The translations under genes and the position numbers were made by a program. A stretch of DNA of 64,000 nucleotides from the NCBI RefSeq assembly GCF_900961225.1, contig NZ_CAAHFN010000087.1, positions 157,108-221,107 on the forward strand, read 5' to 3'. Origin of the DNA: Modicisalibacter radicis (GTDB lineage Bacteria > Pseudomonadota > Gammaproteobacteria > Pseudomonadales > Halomonadaceae). Positions 8,771-18,192 of this stretch are shown piece after piece. A model generated the notes under the pieces. The model was not told where the DNA came from. It saw only the letters and a program-made list of their open reading frames with translations, and ran no database searches. Positions within the stretch are counted from its first letter, which is position 1, and each line of letters opens with the position of its first letter.

Positions 8771-9673
8771 ATGCGTATACTGGTCACGGGAGGTAGCGGC
8801 TTCGTCGGGCGTTTGCTCTGCCAGCGACTGGCCCGCGACGGCCACCAGCTGATGGTCGTGTCACGCTCGCCTGACTCGGCCAGGCGAGTGCTGCCCGAAG
8901 GCTGTGACATCGGTGACGAGGTGGCCGCGTTCGCCGCGCGCGAGCCCGAAGCGATCGTCAACCTGGCCGGCGAGCCGATCGCCGGCAAGCGTTGGAGCGA
9001 CGCCCAGAAGCGACGCTTGTTCGATTCGCGGCTGAGCGTCACCCAGCAACTGGTGGATCTGTGCCGGCAGTTGCCCACCCCGCCACGGGTGATGGTGTCG
9101 GGGTCGGCGATGGGGTATTACGGCGATCAGGGCCAGCGCGCCGTGGACGAGGAGACCTCGCCCAACGAGGAGTTCGCGCATCGGCTGTGCGCGCAGTGGG
9201 AAGCCAAGGCCCACGAGGCCGAACGCCACGGAGTGCGCGTCGTGCTGCTGCGCACCGGCCTGGTGCTCGACGCGGGCGGCGGCACGTTGGCCAAGCTGCT
9301 GCCGGCGTTCAGGATGGGTCTGGGCGGGCGCTTCGGCAACGGTCGCCAGTTCATGCCGTGGATCCACCGCGAGGATCACGTGCGCAGCATCGAGTTCCTG
9401 CTCGAACACGACACCCTGAACGGGGCGTTCAATGCCTCGGCGCCGCACCCGGTGCGCAACGCCGAATTCGCCGCCACCCTGGCCCGGCAGCTGCATCGCC
9501 CGGCATTGATGCCGGTACCGGCGCCACTGCTCGAACTGGGGCTGGGCGAGATGGCGCACCTGTTGCTGACCGGCGCCGACATGCGCCCACGGCGGTTGCT
9601 CGATGCCGGTTTTCGTTTCAATTTCGAGACCCTCGACGCGGCGCTGGCCGACATTCTCCAGCGCAAGGCCTAG
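8771..9673 (+). CDS. yfcH: TIGR01777-type NAD-dependent epimerase YfcH
   Basis: A 300-aa extended SDR of the YfcH family. It begins MRILVTGGSGFVGRLL with the NAD-binding GxxGxxG, followed by NLAGEPIAGKRWS and VSGSAMGYYGDQG, all typical. The C-terminal domain includes PHPVRNAEF and ends LADILQRKA. The physiological substrate of the family is unknown. A clear GGGAGG ribosome-binding site lies 6 bp before the ATG. It runs convergently into rapA with 25 bp between the stops, and is divergent from the light-responsive operon. Confidence 0.93.
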   Translation: MRILVTGGSGFVGRLLCQRLARDGHQLMVVSRSPDSARRVLPEGCDIGDEVAAFAAREPEAIVNLAGEPIAGKRWSDAQKRRLFDSRLSVTQQLVDLCRQLPTPPRVMVSGSAMGYYGDQGQRAVDEETSPNEEFAHRLCAQWEAKAHEAERHGVRVVLLRTGLVLDAGGGTLAKLLPAFRMGLGGRFGNGRQFMPWIHREDHVRSIEFLLEHDTLNGAFNASAPHPVRNAEFAATLARQLHRPALMPVPAPLLELGLGEMAHLLLTGADMRPRRLLDAGFRFNFETLDAALADILQRKA

Positions 9674-9698
9674 CCATTGGCGCCGTCCGTCGCGGCCG

Positions 9699-12635
9699 TC
9701 AGCGGCGCGTCTCGCGGTCGACGGTGACGATCACCCGCACCGCATCGAGGCGCAGGCGCGCGCTCTCGATCGCCGCATCGAGTGCCTGGCGCTCGTGGCG
9801 CAGGGCATCGAGTTCGTCCTGACGCACCGCGGGGTTGTGGCGCGCCAGGGCCTGCAGCCGCGACAGCTCGTCGTCTAGCACGCCGCACATGCGTTGCTGG
9901 GCGGCCTCGACGATCGTCGGCAGCTCGCGCTCGGCTTCCCGCTCGCCCTGCTCCAGCAGCTCGCGCAGTTGATCGTGGCGCGACTTGATCAGGTCGCGGG
10001 CGACCGCCTTCTTGACCTTCTGCAGGTTCTTGGCCAGGCCGCTGAAGGAGACCTTGGCGGACAGGTTGGCGCCGGACTCGTCGAGCAGCACGCGCACCGC
10101 GGTGGGCGGCAGGAAGCGGTCGACATGCAGGCGCCTGGGCGCCGGACAGTCGGTGACGAAGACCAGTTCGGCCATCAGTCGCCCGGCGGGGATCGACGGG
10201 TGATCGAGCAGCGCCAGGGCGGTGTTGCCCAGCGTGCCGCTGAGAATCCGGCCCATCATTTCGCGGACCAGCGGATGTTCCCACGACAGGTGCTGGACAT
10301 CGTCGCGGGCCAGCGCCCGCTCGCGGGAGCGGGTCGCGGTGAAGCCCTCCTCGCCTTTCGCCAGGCCGGGCAGGCCGTCGAGCATGTGCGCCCCGGCGCG
10401 CAGGTGGACGAGCTGGTTGCCGAGGTCCTGGCTGTCGACACCGAAGATATCCAGCGCCTGATCCAGGTAGCGCGGCAATGCGCGGTCCTCGTCGAGTGCG
10501 CGGATCGCCTCGGCGACCGTCGCGGCGCGCTCGCCGCGGCAGGCATTGAGCTCGAGCAAGCGGTTGCGTCCCGCATCGCGCTCGGCCAGGCGAGCCTCGA
10601 ACAGCGCGCGGGTTTCGCCGATCACCGCCTCGAGCGCGTCGTCGTCGAGCATCGCCTCGGCCAGTTCGTCACCGAAGGCCGCGTACAGCTCGCTGCCCAC
10701 CCCGTGGGGTGCGTCGAAGGCGTCCATACCCTCCTGATACCAGCGCAACAGCCGCTCGCCGGGGCTGCCTGCGAACACCGGCACGTGGATCTCGATGGCA
10801 TGGCGCTGGCCGATGCGATCGAGGCGGCCGATGCGCTGTTCGAGCTGATCGGGCAGCTGGGGCAGGTCGAACATCACCAGATGGCGGCAGAACTGGAAGT
10901 TGCGCCCCTCCGAGCCGATCTCCGAGCACACCATGACCTGGCTGCCGTCCTCCTCGTCGGCGAAGGACGCCGCGGCGCGGTCGCGCTCGACCAGCGTCAG
11001 CCCCTCGTGGAACACCGGCGCATGGATGCCGCCGAGCACGCGCAGCGCCTCGGCCAGATCGACGGCGGTGGCCCGGTCGTGGGCGATCACCAGGGTCTTG
11101 TCGCGGCCGACCCCGGTGAGGTGCTCGAGCAGCCAGGTGACGCGCGGGTCGATCTGCCACCAGGGCTCGGCGTTAAGAGGATCGTCGCTCAATGCGCGGT
11201 AGGTGGTGTCGAGATAGAGCATGACATCGGGGTGGTCGAGGCCGGTCTCGATCAGCAGTTCGTCGAGGTAGTCCTCGTCGCGCTCGAGCTTGCGCAGCAC
11301 CCGGCGATAGGCCGAGGGCGCCTCGAGCCGGGCGACGTGCAGGTGCCGCTCGGGGAAGCCACCGACGTGGCGCCGGCTGTTGCGGAACATCACCCGGCCG
11401 GTGCCATGGCGGTCGAGCAACTGCTCGCGCAGCTGGTCGCGGGCCGATCGCTGCTGGGCGCTGTCGCTCTGGGGGTCGGCCAGGGTCTCGAGCAGCGCCG
11501 CGCTGTCGGCGTCGTCGATCGCCGCGCCGACGCAGGCCAGCGCGGCGGCGTCGCCGGGCAACCGCTCGAGCGCATCGATCGCCTCGGCGACCTGCACGTA
11601 GCCGGCCTCTTCGGCGCGGAACCGCGCCAGGTCGTGGTAGCGGTCGGGGTCGAGCAGGCGCAGCCGGGCGAAATGGCTCTGCACGCCCATCTGCTCGGGG
11701 GTGGCGGTGAGCAGCAGCAGTCCGGGGACGGCGCGCGCCAGGCGCTCGACACAGTCGTAGCCGGGCCCGCTGGCCGCCGGCGACCAGTCGAGATGGTGGG
11801 CCTCGTCGACGATCAGCAGATCCCAGGCGCAGGCCTCGGCCTGGCGCTGGCGATGCGGGTTGGCGAACAGCCATTGCTGGCTGGCCAGGATGAGCTGGCC
11901 GGCCTCGAACGGATTGGCCTCGCCGTGGGCCTGGCTCTGCTGCTCGTCGAGCAGCGTGACATCGAGGGCGAAACGCCGCAGCAGCTCGACCAGCCACTGG
12001 TGGGTGAGGCTGTCGGGAACCAGGATCAGCGCCCGCTCGGCACGCCCGTTGAGCAGCAGGCGGTGCAGGATCAGCCCGGCTTCGATGGTCTTGCCCAGGC
12101 CGACCTCGTCGGCGAGCAGCACCCGCGGGGCATGGCGCCGCGAGACCTCGTCGGCGATGTAGAGCTGATGGGGAATCAGGTCGATCTTGGGCCCGGCCAG
12201 GCCGAGTGCCGGGTTCTGGCTGATGCGATGATGGTGGTGCAGGGTGCGAAAGCGCAGGTCGAACCAGTCGTTGCGGTCGACCTGACCGGTCAGCAGCCGA
12301 TCGCGGGCCTGGTTGAACTGCATGCGATCGGACAGCTTGGCCTCGGAAAGCTCGTGCCATTCGCCGGCGTCGTCCTCGCCGATGTAGACCACCAGGCCGT
12401 CGTGCTCCTTGGTGTCGTCGACGGTCAGCTGGCTGCCGTCGGCGGACTCGATACGATCGCCGCTGCCGAACATCACGCGGGTCAGCGGTGCCTGGCGCAC
12501 GCTGTAGGTGCGCGTCTCCTGGCTGGCCGCGAAGAGCACGGTGACGCTGCGCGCATCGACGTTGAGGATGGTGCCCAGGCCCAGGTCGGCCTCGCCGTCG
12601 CTGATCCAGCGCTGACCGGGAATGAATTCGCTCAT
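9699..12635 (-). CDS. rapA: RNA polymerase-associated ATPase RapA (HepA)
   Basis: A 978-aa Swi2/Snf2-family ATPase that recycles stalled RNA polymerase. The N-terminal Tudor-like part begins MSEFIPGQRWISDGEADLGL. The helicase core has Walker A LADEVGLGKTIEAGL, the DEAH box in LLIVDEAHHLDW, TATPEQMG, and the C-terminal helicase motif RIGRLDRIGQ. Length is close to E. coli RapA (968 aa). Start 12635 is chosen on the conserved N-terminus; an upstream in-frame Met lies in the neighbouring tlpA-like gene. It is monocistronic as far as can be seen. Confidence 0.97.
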   Translation of the reverse strand: MSEFIPGQRWISDGEADLGLGTILNVDARSVTVLFAASQETRTYSVRQAPLTRVMFGSGDRIESADGSQLTVDDTKEHDGLVVYIGEDDAGEWHELSEAKLSDRMQFNQARDRLLTGQVDRNDWFDLRFRTLHHHHRISQNPALGLAGPKIDLIPHQLYIADEVSRRHAPRVLLADEVGLGKTIEAGLILHRLLLNGRAERALILVPDSLTHQWLVELLRRFALDVTLLDEQQSQAHGEANPFEAGQLILASQQWLFANPHRQRQAEACAWDLLIVDEAHHLDWSPAASGPGYDCVERLARAVPGLLLLTATPEQMGVQSHFARLRLLDPDRYHDLARFRAEEAGYVQVAEAIDALERLPGDAAALACVGAAIDDADSAALLETLADPQSDSAQQRSARDQLREQLLDRHGTGRVMFRNSRRHVGGFPERHLHVARLEAPSAYRRVLRKLERDEDYLDELLIETGLDHPDVMLYLDTTYRALSDDPLNAEPWWQIDPRVTWLLEHLTGVGRDKTLVIAHDRATAVDLAEALRVLGGIHAPVFHEGLTLVERDRAAASFADEEDGSQVMVCSEIGSEGRNFQFCRHLVMFDLPQLPDQLEQRIGRLDRIGQRHAIEIHVPVFAGSPGERLLRWYQEGMDAFDAPHGVGSELYAAFGDELAEAMLDDDALEAVIGETRALFEARLAERDAGRNRLLELNACRGERAATVAEAIRALDEDRALPRYLDQALDIFGVDSQDLGNQLVHLRAGAHMLDGLPGLAKGEEGFTATRSRERALARDDVQHLSWEHPLVREMMGRILSGTLGNTALALLDHPSIPAGRLMAELVFVTDCPAPRRLHVDRFLPPTAVRVLLDESGANLSAKVSFSGLAKNLQKVKKAVARDLIKSRHDQLRELLEQGEREAERELPTIVEAAQQRMCGVLDDELSRLQALARHNPAVRQDELDALRHERQALDAAIESARLRLDAVRVIVTVDRETRR

Positions 12636-12750
12636 GGTGCCTCGGATGCTCAGGAATACGGTGCGTTGCGCCCAGGTCGGCGGCGGCGGCAAGGCGCCCG
12701 GCCGGCGACGGGCGCGTATGGTACAGCAATCGCCGGCAGCAATTAAGCGC

Positions 12751-13548
12751 TCAACGGTCGAGCCAGGTCTCGAGCCGGGCGCGGCCGACTGCGCCGACAT
12801 GGCGGGTCAGCAGCGTGCCGTCGGCATCGAAATACAGCGTCGTCGGCAGTCCGGGCGCGTGGCTCAGCGCCATCAGACTCTGGTGCGGATCGAGCAGCGT
12901 CAATGGCCGATCCAGGCCCCGCCGGTCCAGGAAGCGAGCGACCTCGAGCAGGCTCTCGCCCTGGTTGACCGCCACCACCCGCACGTCGTCGCGCCGCGCC
13001 GCCTCGGCGAGCAGTGGCAGCTCGCGCCGGCACGCCGGGCACCCACTGGCCCAGAGGTTGATCAGCAGCGGCTTGCCATCGAGCGCGGCCAGCGTCACCG
13101 GGTTGCCGTCCAGGTCGTCGAGGGTGATGGCGGGCAGGCGTTGCGGGGCGGCTTCATGGCCGAGCGGTTGCCAGGCCATCAACCCCAGCCACAACCCGGC
13201 GGCGGCGATCAGCAGGCCCTGGGCGACGAATGCCTGGCGGGGCTGCCGGCGCAGCGACCACAGCGTCCAGGCCGCGCCGGCCAACAAGCCGGCGAGCGGC
13301 AGGTAGCCGGGCTGCCACAGCCTGAGCGCATCGAGCGGCGCGGCGCGATAGCTGTCGGCGTGAAGCAGCACGTAGCCCAGGCGCGCGCCCAGCAGGGATG
13401 CGACCAACAGGCCGTTGAACCAGCGGCTATGTTGCGTGGCGGTCAGGCGCAGCAGCAGCGCGCCGGCGACAAGGAGCGCCAGGGCGGTGACGAAGACATA
13501 GAGGTGCGGCAGGGCGATGAGCAGCGGGCCGAGGGCGATGGCATCCAT
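12751..13548 (-). CDS. membrane TlpA-type thioredoxin with Lgt-like N-terminal part
   Basis: A 265-aa two-part protein. The first ~130 residues are four or so membrane helices containing LGARLGYVLLH and a following P-L-x-x-L-x-x-W region that resemble prolipoprotein diacylglyceryl transferase (Lgt); the catalytic HGG motif is absent. The C-terminal half is a periplasmic thioredoxin domain of the TlpA/ResA type with active site SGCPACRREL (CPAC). It is likely a membrane-anchored thiol-disulfide reductase serving envelope proteins. Start 13548 (MDAIAL) precedes the first hydrophobic helix. Divergent from the small membrane gene at 13696. Confidence 0.85.
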   Translation of the reverse strand: MDAIALGPLLIALPHLYVFVTALALLVAGALLLRLTATQHSRWFNGLLVASLLGARLGYVLLHADSYRAAPLDALRLWQPGYLPLAGLLAGAAWTLWSLRRQPRQAFVAQGLLIAAAGLWLGLMAWQPLGHEAAPQRLPAITLDDLDGNPVTLAALDGKPLLINLWASGCPACRRELPLLAEAARRDDVRVVAVNQGESLLEVARFLDRRGLDRPLTLLDPHQSLMALSHAPGLPTTLYFDADGTLLTRHVGAVGRARLETWLDR

Positions 13549-13695
13549 GAGCGGCGGGCGTTCCGTAGGGTGGCGCGGTGCGTCGTCAGCGCGGCGCTGG
13601 CAGGCTACAATGGCCAGCCTACGGGGCCGCGGTCCCGCTGTCATCCGTCCTGTACCACCATCGAGCCGACGCGTCGCGTCGCCGGAGCCGCCGCC

Positions 13696-13926
13696 ATGGC
13701 CAAGCGCTACGATGCCCTGCGCGCACTGGCGATCGCCAGTCAGGCGCTGGGCTTCATCCTGATCATTACCCTGGAAACCGTGCTCGGCGACGCCGCCAGG
13801 CCCTGGCAGGGCGCGACGCTGGCGGCGATGCTATTCGCCGCACTGAGCATCGCCCTGGTGCGTCAGTATCGCTACAACCGCGCGCGCAAGGCGAGGGCCG
13901 AACGCGAGCGCGAGTCGGCGGACTGA
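13696..13926 (+). CDS. small two-helix membrane protein, unknown
   Basis: A 76-aa protein beginning MAKRYDALRALAIASQ with two hydrophobic segments (about 9-27 and 40-56, FILIITLETVL and LAAMLFAALSIALV), then a basic and acidic tail RKARAERERESAD. No family is recognised. A GGAG about 9 bp upstream and coding-like composition support it. It lies alone between a divergent thioredoxin gene and a convergent dehydrogenase gene, so context gives no function. Confidence 0.7.
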   Translation: MAKRYDALRALAIASQALGFILIITLETVLGDAARPWQGATLAAMLFAALSIALVRQYRYNRARKARAERERESAD

Positions 13927-13945
13927 GCGCCCACCCAGCCGACGA

Positions 13946-15079
13946 TCAATCCGCGGGCTGCAGGCGCCATACGCCGCCATCCTGGTGGTCGGTCAGCACG
14001 TAAACGCGACCCTGCGGACCCTGCTCGATGTCGCGGATCCGCGCGCCCAAGTCGATGCGTTCTTCATCGGTCACCGTCTGCCCATCGAGTTCCAGGCGTA
14101 CCAGGCCTTCGCTGGTCAGCCCGCCGATCAGCAGGCTGCCCTGCCATTGGGGAAACGCCTCGCCGGTGTAGAAGGCCATGCCCGACGGCGAGATCACCGG
14201 CGTCCAGTGCCTGATCGATCGGGCGAACTCCGGGTGGCTCGGCGGGTCGGGGATGTCGCTGCCGTCGTAGTGTTCGCCCCAGCTCACCACCGGCCAGCCG
14301 TAATTGCCGCCCGGCTCGGGCAGGTTGAGTTCGTCGCCGCCGCGCGGGCCCATCTCGGCGACCCACAGCTGGCCCGTGTCGGGGTGCAGCGCCGCGCTTT
14401 CGATATTGCGATGGCCGTAGGACCAGATTTCGTCGCGGGCCTGGTCGTCGCCGACGAAGGGGTTGTCCGCTGCCGCGCTGCCGTCATGCTTGAGGCGCAC
14501 GACGGTGCCCAGATGGTTACCGGTGTCCTGGGCCGGTTCGAACTTGAAGCGTTCGGCCAGGGTCAGAAACAGCGTGCCCTGGTCGGTGAACACGATCCGC
14601 CCGCCGAAATGGTTGCCGCCGCCGACCTTGGGCTGCTGGCGGAAGATCACCCGGAAATCCTCGATCCGGCCGTCGTCCAGCCGGCCGCGACCGAGCGCGG
14701 TGGAAGCCCCGCCGTCGCCGGGTTCGGCGAACGACAGGTAGACCTGGCGATTGTTCGCGAAATCGGGATCGAGGGCGACGTCCAGCAGGCCGCCCTGGCG
14801 CTGGGCAAAGACCTCGGGAACGCCGGCCAGCGGCTCGGACAGGGTATTGTCGGTGGCGAGGATCCGCAGCCGCCCGGGGCGTTCGGTGATCAGCGCCCGA
14901 CCATCGGGCAGGAAGGCCATCCCCCAGGGGTGGACGAGGCCCCGGGCCAGCGCTTCGACCCGAATGCTGCCGGCCTGCGTCTCGACGCTGGCCGGAGGTT
15001 GCTGTGCCGGGCTCGCCGAGGCATGTGTCATCAGCGCGGCGGCGAGCATGCCGGCCGGCAATGGGACGGTGCGCGACAT
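13946..15079 (-). CDS. PQQ-dependent soluble aldose dehydrogenase-like protein
   Basis: A 377-aa six-bladed beta-propeller of the glucose/sorbosone dehydrogenase (YliI/Asd) family: GLVHPWGMAFLPDGRALITE, QGGLLDVALDPDF, GGNHFGGRI, YGHRN and WVAEMGPRGGDELN are family hallmarks. These enzymes oxidise aldose sugars in the periplasm with PQQ. A signal peptide (residues 1 to about 24, ending ASASPAQ) supports export. The start at 15079 is favoured over an upstream Met by a perfect AGGAGG seven bases away. It appears monocistronic. No PQQ biosynthesis genes are in the window. Confidence 0.92.
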   Translation of the reverse strand: MSRTVPLPAGMLAAALMTHASASPAQQPPASVETQAGSIRVEALARGLVHPWGMAFLPDGRALITERPGRLRILATDNTLSEPLAGVPEVFAQRQGGLLDVALDPDFANNRQVYLSFAEPGDGGASTALGRGRLDDGRIEDFRVIFRQQPKVGGGNHFGGRIVFTDQGTLFLTLAERFKFEPAQDTGNHLGTVVRLKHDGSAAADNPFVGDDQARDEIWSYGHRNIESAALHPDTGQLWVAEMGPRGGDELNLPEPGGNYGWPVVSWGEHYDGSDIPDPPSHPEFARSIRHWTPVISPSGMAFYTGEAFPQWQGSLLIGGLTSEGLVRLELDGQTVTDEERIDLGARIRDIEQGPQGRVYVLTDHQDGGVWRLQPAD

Positions 15080-15172
15080 CTCCGATCCTCCTCTCAGGCT
15101 GTCATTGCTTTCCTGCAAGGTAATCGGCATTCGGCAATTGGCAAGCGACGGCGCGAAGCGCGGTGCTTGGGT

Positions 15173-15595
15173 TCAAGGGTTGGCCGCCGCCGAAGGGAAC
15201 GCCGAGGCCGGTGCGCAGCGCCCGGGATCGATGCTCACCACCTGCAGGCGATGGCCCTCCGGTGCCTGGCAGGCGAGGATGCGCCAGGCGCAGCCCGGCG
15301 CGCTGCTGTTGTCGCTTTCGAACAGCGCCGCGCCCTGCGCGCGGAGATGCTCGCAGGTGGCGGGGAACTGGTCGTCGCTGACCTCGAGCGTCAGGTGCTG
15401 GGGTGCATCGGCGCCATCGCCGCTGATCAGCATCAGCACCTGGGTATGGCCGCGGATGTCGGTGCCCAGTTCGAAGACCGCCGTGGTCGTCGACTGCAGC
15501 AGCATCGGCAGGCGCAGCACGTGGGTGAAGAATTCCCGCATGGCGGCAAGGTCCTTGACGCGCAGGACCGACTTGCCCAGTGACAGGCGTTGCAT
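15173..15595 (-). CDS. VOC (glyoxalase/bleomycin-resistance) family protein
   Basis: A 140-aa single vicinal-oxygen-chelate domain pair: it opens KSVLRVKDLAAMREFFTHVL and has the second motif QHLTLEVSDDQF. Members bind a metal and act on small molecules or confer resistance; nothing here identifies the substrate. AGGAG lies 7 bp before the ATG. The C-terminal ~15 residues are alanine- and proline-rich and probably unstructured. No operon partner is evident. Confidence 0.85.
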   Translation of the reverse strand: MQRLSLGKSVLRVKDLAAMREFFTHVLRLPMLLQSTTTAVFELGTDIRGHTQVLMLISGDGADAPQHLTLEVSDDQFPATCEHLRAQGAALFESDNSSAPGCAWRILACQAPEGHRLQVVSIDPGRCAPASAFPSAAANP

Positions 15596-15689
15596 GACGC
15601 ACTCCTCGAGTCTTGTTATGTCCCTTCAGTCTGGTTTAAACCCCTCGTGGATGCCGTTTGAATCGTTGCAAGCCGTCGATCGGTTTTGG

Positions 15690-16556
15690 CTATCGGCTTG
15701 TTGCGTCGCCACATGAGCGCCGGTCGTAGCGGGCGAATAGCTGCCCGGCCCCCCCGTCGACGGCCTCCTGGTAGTAGAGGCTGGCCAGCGAGAAGCCGAC
15801 GGGGGAGGCGAGCGAAGGGCCTTCGAGCAGGCCCTGATAGCGCTCGCCGCCGATCAGCGACAGGCGCTGGGTTACGAACAGGGTGTCCACCACGCCATGG
15901 CGCAGCAGCGAGTGCAGCGAGTAGGGGCCGGCGACCGAATAGATCCGCCGATAGCCGCGCTCGCCGAGCCGCCGCACGACCTGGCGCACGTCGAGTTCGT
16001 GGGTGACGCTGGCGGCGTCCGGCTCGCTATCCAGGCCGATCACCTCGGCCCCCTGGGCGACCAGGCGGTCACGGCGCTCGGCGGTGATCAACGAGCGGGC
16101 GACGAAGATCAGCACCCGCCGGCCCTGCTCGATCAGCGACCCGGGCAGCGGAAAGTCGAGCGTGTTGCTGAGCACCACCACGTCGGGTTGGGGCCTCGAG
16201 CCCCGGTCGCGGCGCCACTCCAGCAGGTCGCCGAAGGCGGGCTCGTCGGCCACCGGCAGTGCGGCCTGGGCGTGCCCTTTCGCCAGCTGACGGAAGTAGC
16301 GTCCGCCGATCAGCAGGGCGTCGGCGCGTGCCGCGAGTTCCTGGTAAAGCCGCCAGTCGTGGCGATTGGCCACGCTCGCGGGTACCTCGTCGTGGCCCTC
16401 GTGGTTCTCGACGGCGACCCGGCCGTCGAGGCTGGTGACGAAATTGCTGTAGACGACGGGGGCGTCGGGCGTGGCATGGGCGAGCGGCGTGTCGAGATAG
16501 AGTCCTTCCAGCGAACACGCCTGTGCCGGTGGGGGGTAGAGCCTGAGTAGTGTCAT
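15690..16556 (-). CDS. RibD C-terminal-domain (pyrimidine reductase-like) protein
   Basis: A 288-aa stand-alone reductase of the RibD_C/dihydrofolate-reductase-like fold. The substrate-binding start YSNFVTSLDGRVA, the ADALLIGGRYFRQ stretch, and YSVAGPYSLHSLLRHGVVD followed by LFVTQRLSLIGG are typical. The deaminase domain of full RibD is absent, so the role may be riboflavin-like or an unrelated NADPH-dependent reduction. Start 16556 (MTLLRLYP) has GGAAAG upstream; two upstream in-frame Met codons are less likely. Isolated gene. Confidence 0.83.
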   Translation of the reverse strand: MTLLRLYPPPAQACSLEGLYLDTPLAHATPDAPVVYSNFVTSLDGRVAVENHEGHDEVPASVANRHDWRLYQELAARADALLIGGRYFRQLAKGHAQAALPVADEPAFGDLLEWRRDRGSRPQPDVVVLSNTLDFPLPGSLIEQGRRVLIFVARSLITAERRDRLVAQGAEVIGLDSEPDAASVTHELDVRQVVRRLGERGYRRIYSVAGPYSLHSLLRHGVVDTLFVTQRLSLIGGERYQGLLEGPSLASPVGFSLASLYYQEAVDGGAGQLFARYDRRSCGDATSR

Positions 16557-16833
16557 GGCCTGCTTTCCAGATCGGTTCATGCGATGACGGCACGATAGCA
16601 CGCGCATCGTCGCCGCACTTGCCCGCCGGGAGCATGACGATTTTCATGCTTTTGCCTCGCTGCCAGCGGCTATCTTGAGCATAACGCTGCTGGTACGGAT
16701 GTCGCAGGCGACGGGCCGGCGAAGGGAGGAGCGGCCGCTTGGCGAGCGTGGCCGCGAGGCGGTGTTCCGTTCTCGCACGAGATCATTCAGGCACCACTAC
16801 AGGCGACCCGTTCGGGATGCCGAGGAGGCAGCG

Positions 16834-18135
16834 ATGGATCCGCGCAACGTCTTCGTCGTCGGGCTCAATGCGTTCAATCGCGAGCGTCTCGAGCATCTTC
16901 GCGGCGCCAGCGAATATCGTTTTCACGGCGTGATCGAACCGGAAGCGGTCTACGACACCGAGATATTTCCCATCGAGGAGATGCTGAACCAGGCCGCGGC
17001 GCAACTGGATGCCTTCGATGGCCGCGTCGATGCCATCGTCGGCTACATGGACTTTCCCGTCTCGACCATGCTGCCGCTGCTCTGCGAGCGCTATGGCACC
17101 CGCACCACCAGCCTGGAGAGCCTGCTCAAGTGCGAGCACAAGTACTGGAGCCGACTGAGCCAGCGCGAGGTGATCGGCAACTACATCCCTCGCTTCACCG
17201 CCTTCGACCCGTTCGACGACGGCGCCCTGTCGCGTATCGGCGAGGCGGCGCTGTACTTCCCGTTCTTCGTCAAGCCGATCAAGTCGTCGGGCTCGCGGCT
17301 GGGTTTTCGCATCGACAGCCCCGAAGACTTCAGTGCCGCGATCGCCCGGCTGCGCGAGGATATCGGGCTGATTTCCGAGCCGTTCAACTTCATTCTCGAA
17401 CAGGCCAACCTGCCCGACGCGGTGCGCGCGGTGGACGGCGGCTTCTGCATGGCCGAGGAGATCATCGGCGGCTGGCAGTGCACGGTCGAAGGCTACGTCT
17501 TCCAGGGCGAGGTGGTGTCCTACGGCATCGTCGACTCGATTCGCTACCCGCAGGTGCTGAGCTTCTTCTACTACCGCTACCCCTCGCACCTGCCGGCTCA
17601 TATCCAGGCCAAGATGCGCGAGTTGACCACCACCATCATGACCCATATCGGCTACGACAACGCCGCGTTCAACGTCGAGTTCTACTGGGACGAAGTGCAG
17701 AACCGCATCTGGCTGCTCGAGATCAACACGCGCATTTCCCAGTCGCACTGCGACCTGTTCGAGAAGGTCGACGGGGTCAGCCATCAGCAGGTCAGCGTCG
17801 ACCTGGCGCTGGGCCAGCGTCCCGACATGCCCTCGGCGCAGGGCGCTTACAGGGTGGCGGGAAAATTCTTCTACCGGGTGTTCTTCGTCGATGCCATGGT
17901 TACCCGGGTACCCGGCATGGAGGAACTCGAGGCGTTGCGGCAGCGCTTTCCGGATTGCGTGATCGCCCTGCAGGTCGCCCCTGGCACCCGGCTTTCCACG
18001 CTGCCCGAGCAGGACAGCTACAGCTTCGCGCTGGCGCACATCTGGATGGGCGCCGACAGCGACGAGGCGCTGCTCGCCGACTACACCGCGCTTGCCGAAT
18101 CACTGACGTTCGAATTCGAGGAGATCATCGGCTGA
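16834..18135 (+). CDS. ATP-grasp family ligase
   Basis: A 433-aa ATP-grasp enzyme. Features are an N-terminal pre-ATP-grasp domain (NVFVVGLNAFNRERL), an ATP-binding lysine in FPFFVKPIKSSGS, MAEEIIGGWQCTVEGYV, and the metal-binding FNVEFYW and LLEINTRISQSH. Such enzymes join a carboxylate to an amine or thiol via an acyl phosphate. The substrates are unknown. The start has a textbook GAGGAGG; the upstream open frame has none. A peptidase-like hydrolase gene follows 57 bp later on the same strand, which suggests that the pair makes and breaks, or matures, a peptide- or ester-like compound; that link is inference. Confidence 0.88.
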   Translation: MDPRNVFVVGLNAFNRERLEHLRGASEYRFHGVIEPEAVYDTEIFPIEEMLNQAAAQLDAFDGRVDAIVGYMDFPVSTMLPLLCERYGTRTTSLESLLKCEHKYWSRLSQREVIGNYIPRFTAFDPFDDGALSRIGEAALYFPFFVKPIKSSGSRLGFRIDSPEDFSAAIARLREDIGLISEPFNFILEQANLPDAVRAVDGGFCMAEEIIGGWQCTVEGYVFQGEVVSYGIVDSIRYPQVLSFFYYRYPSHLPAHIQAKMRELTTTIMTHIGYDNAAFNVEFYWDEVQNRIWLLEINTRISQSHCDLFEKVDGVSHQQVSVDLALGQRPDMPSAQGAYRVAGKFFYRVFFVDAMVTRVPGMEELEALRQRFPDCVIALQVAPGTRLSTLPEQDSYSFALAHIWMGADSDEALLADYTALAESLTFEFEEIIG

Positions 18136-18192
18136 ACGCCGCGCGGCTCTTCGCCTACCCTGAAAGAACAACGACACGATTAAGGGGCCGCC

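Noticed and set aside
9894..12746. 950-codon open frame antisense to rapA
   Set aside because: GC-rich third positions keep the opposite frame open. It has no family motifs or start signal, and rapA is unmistakable.
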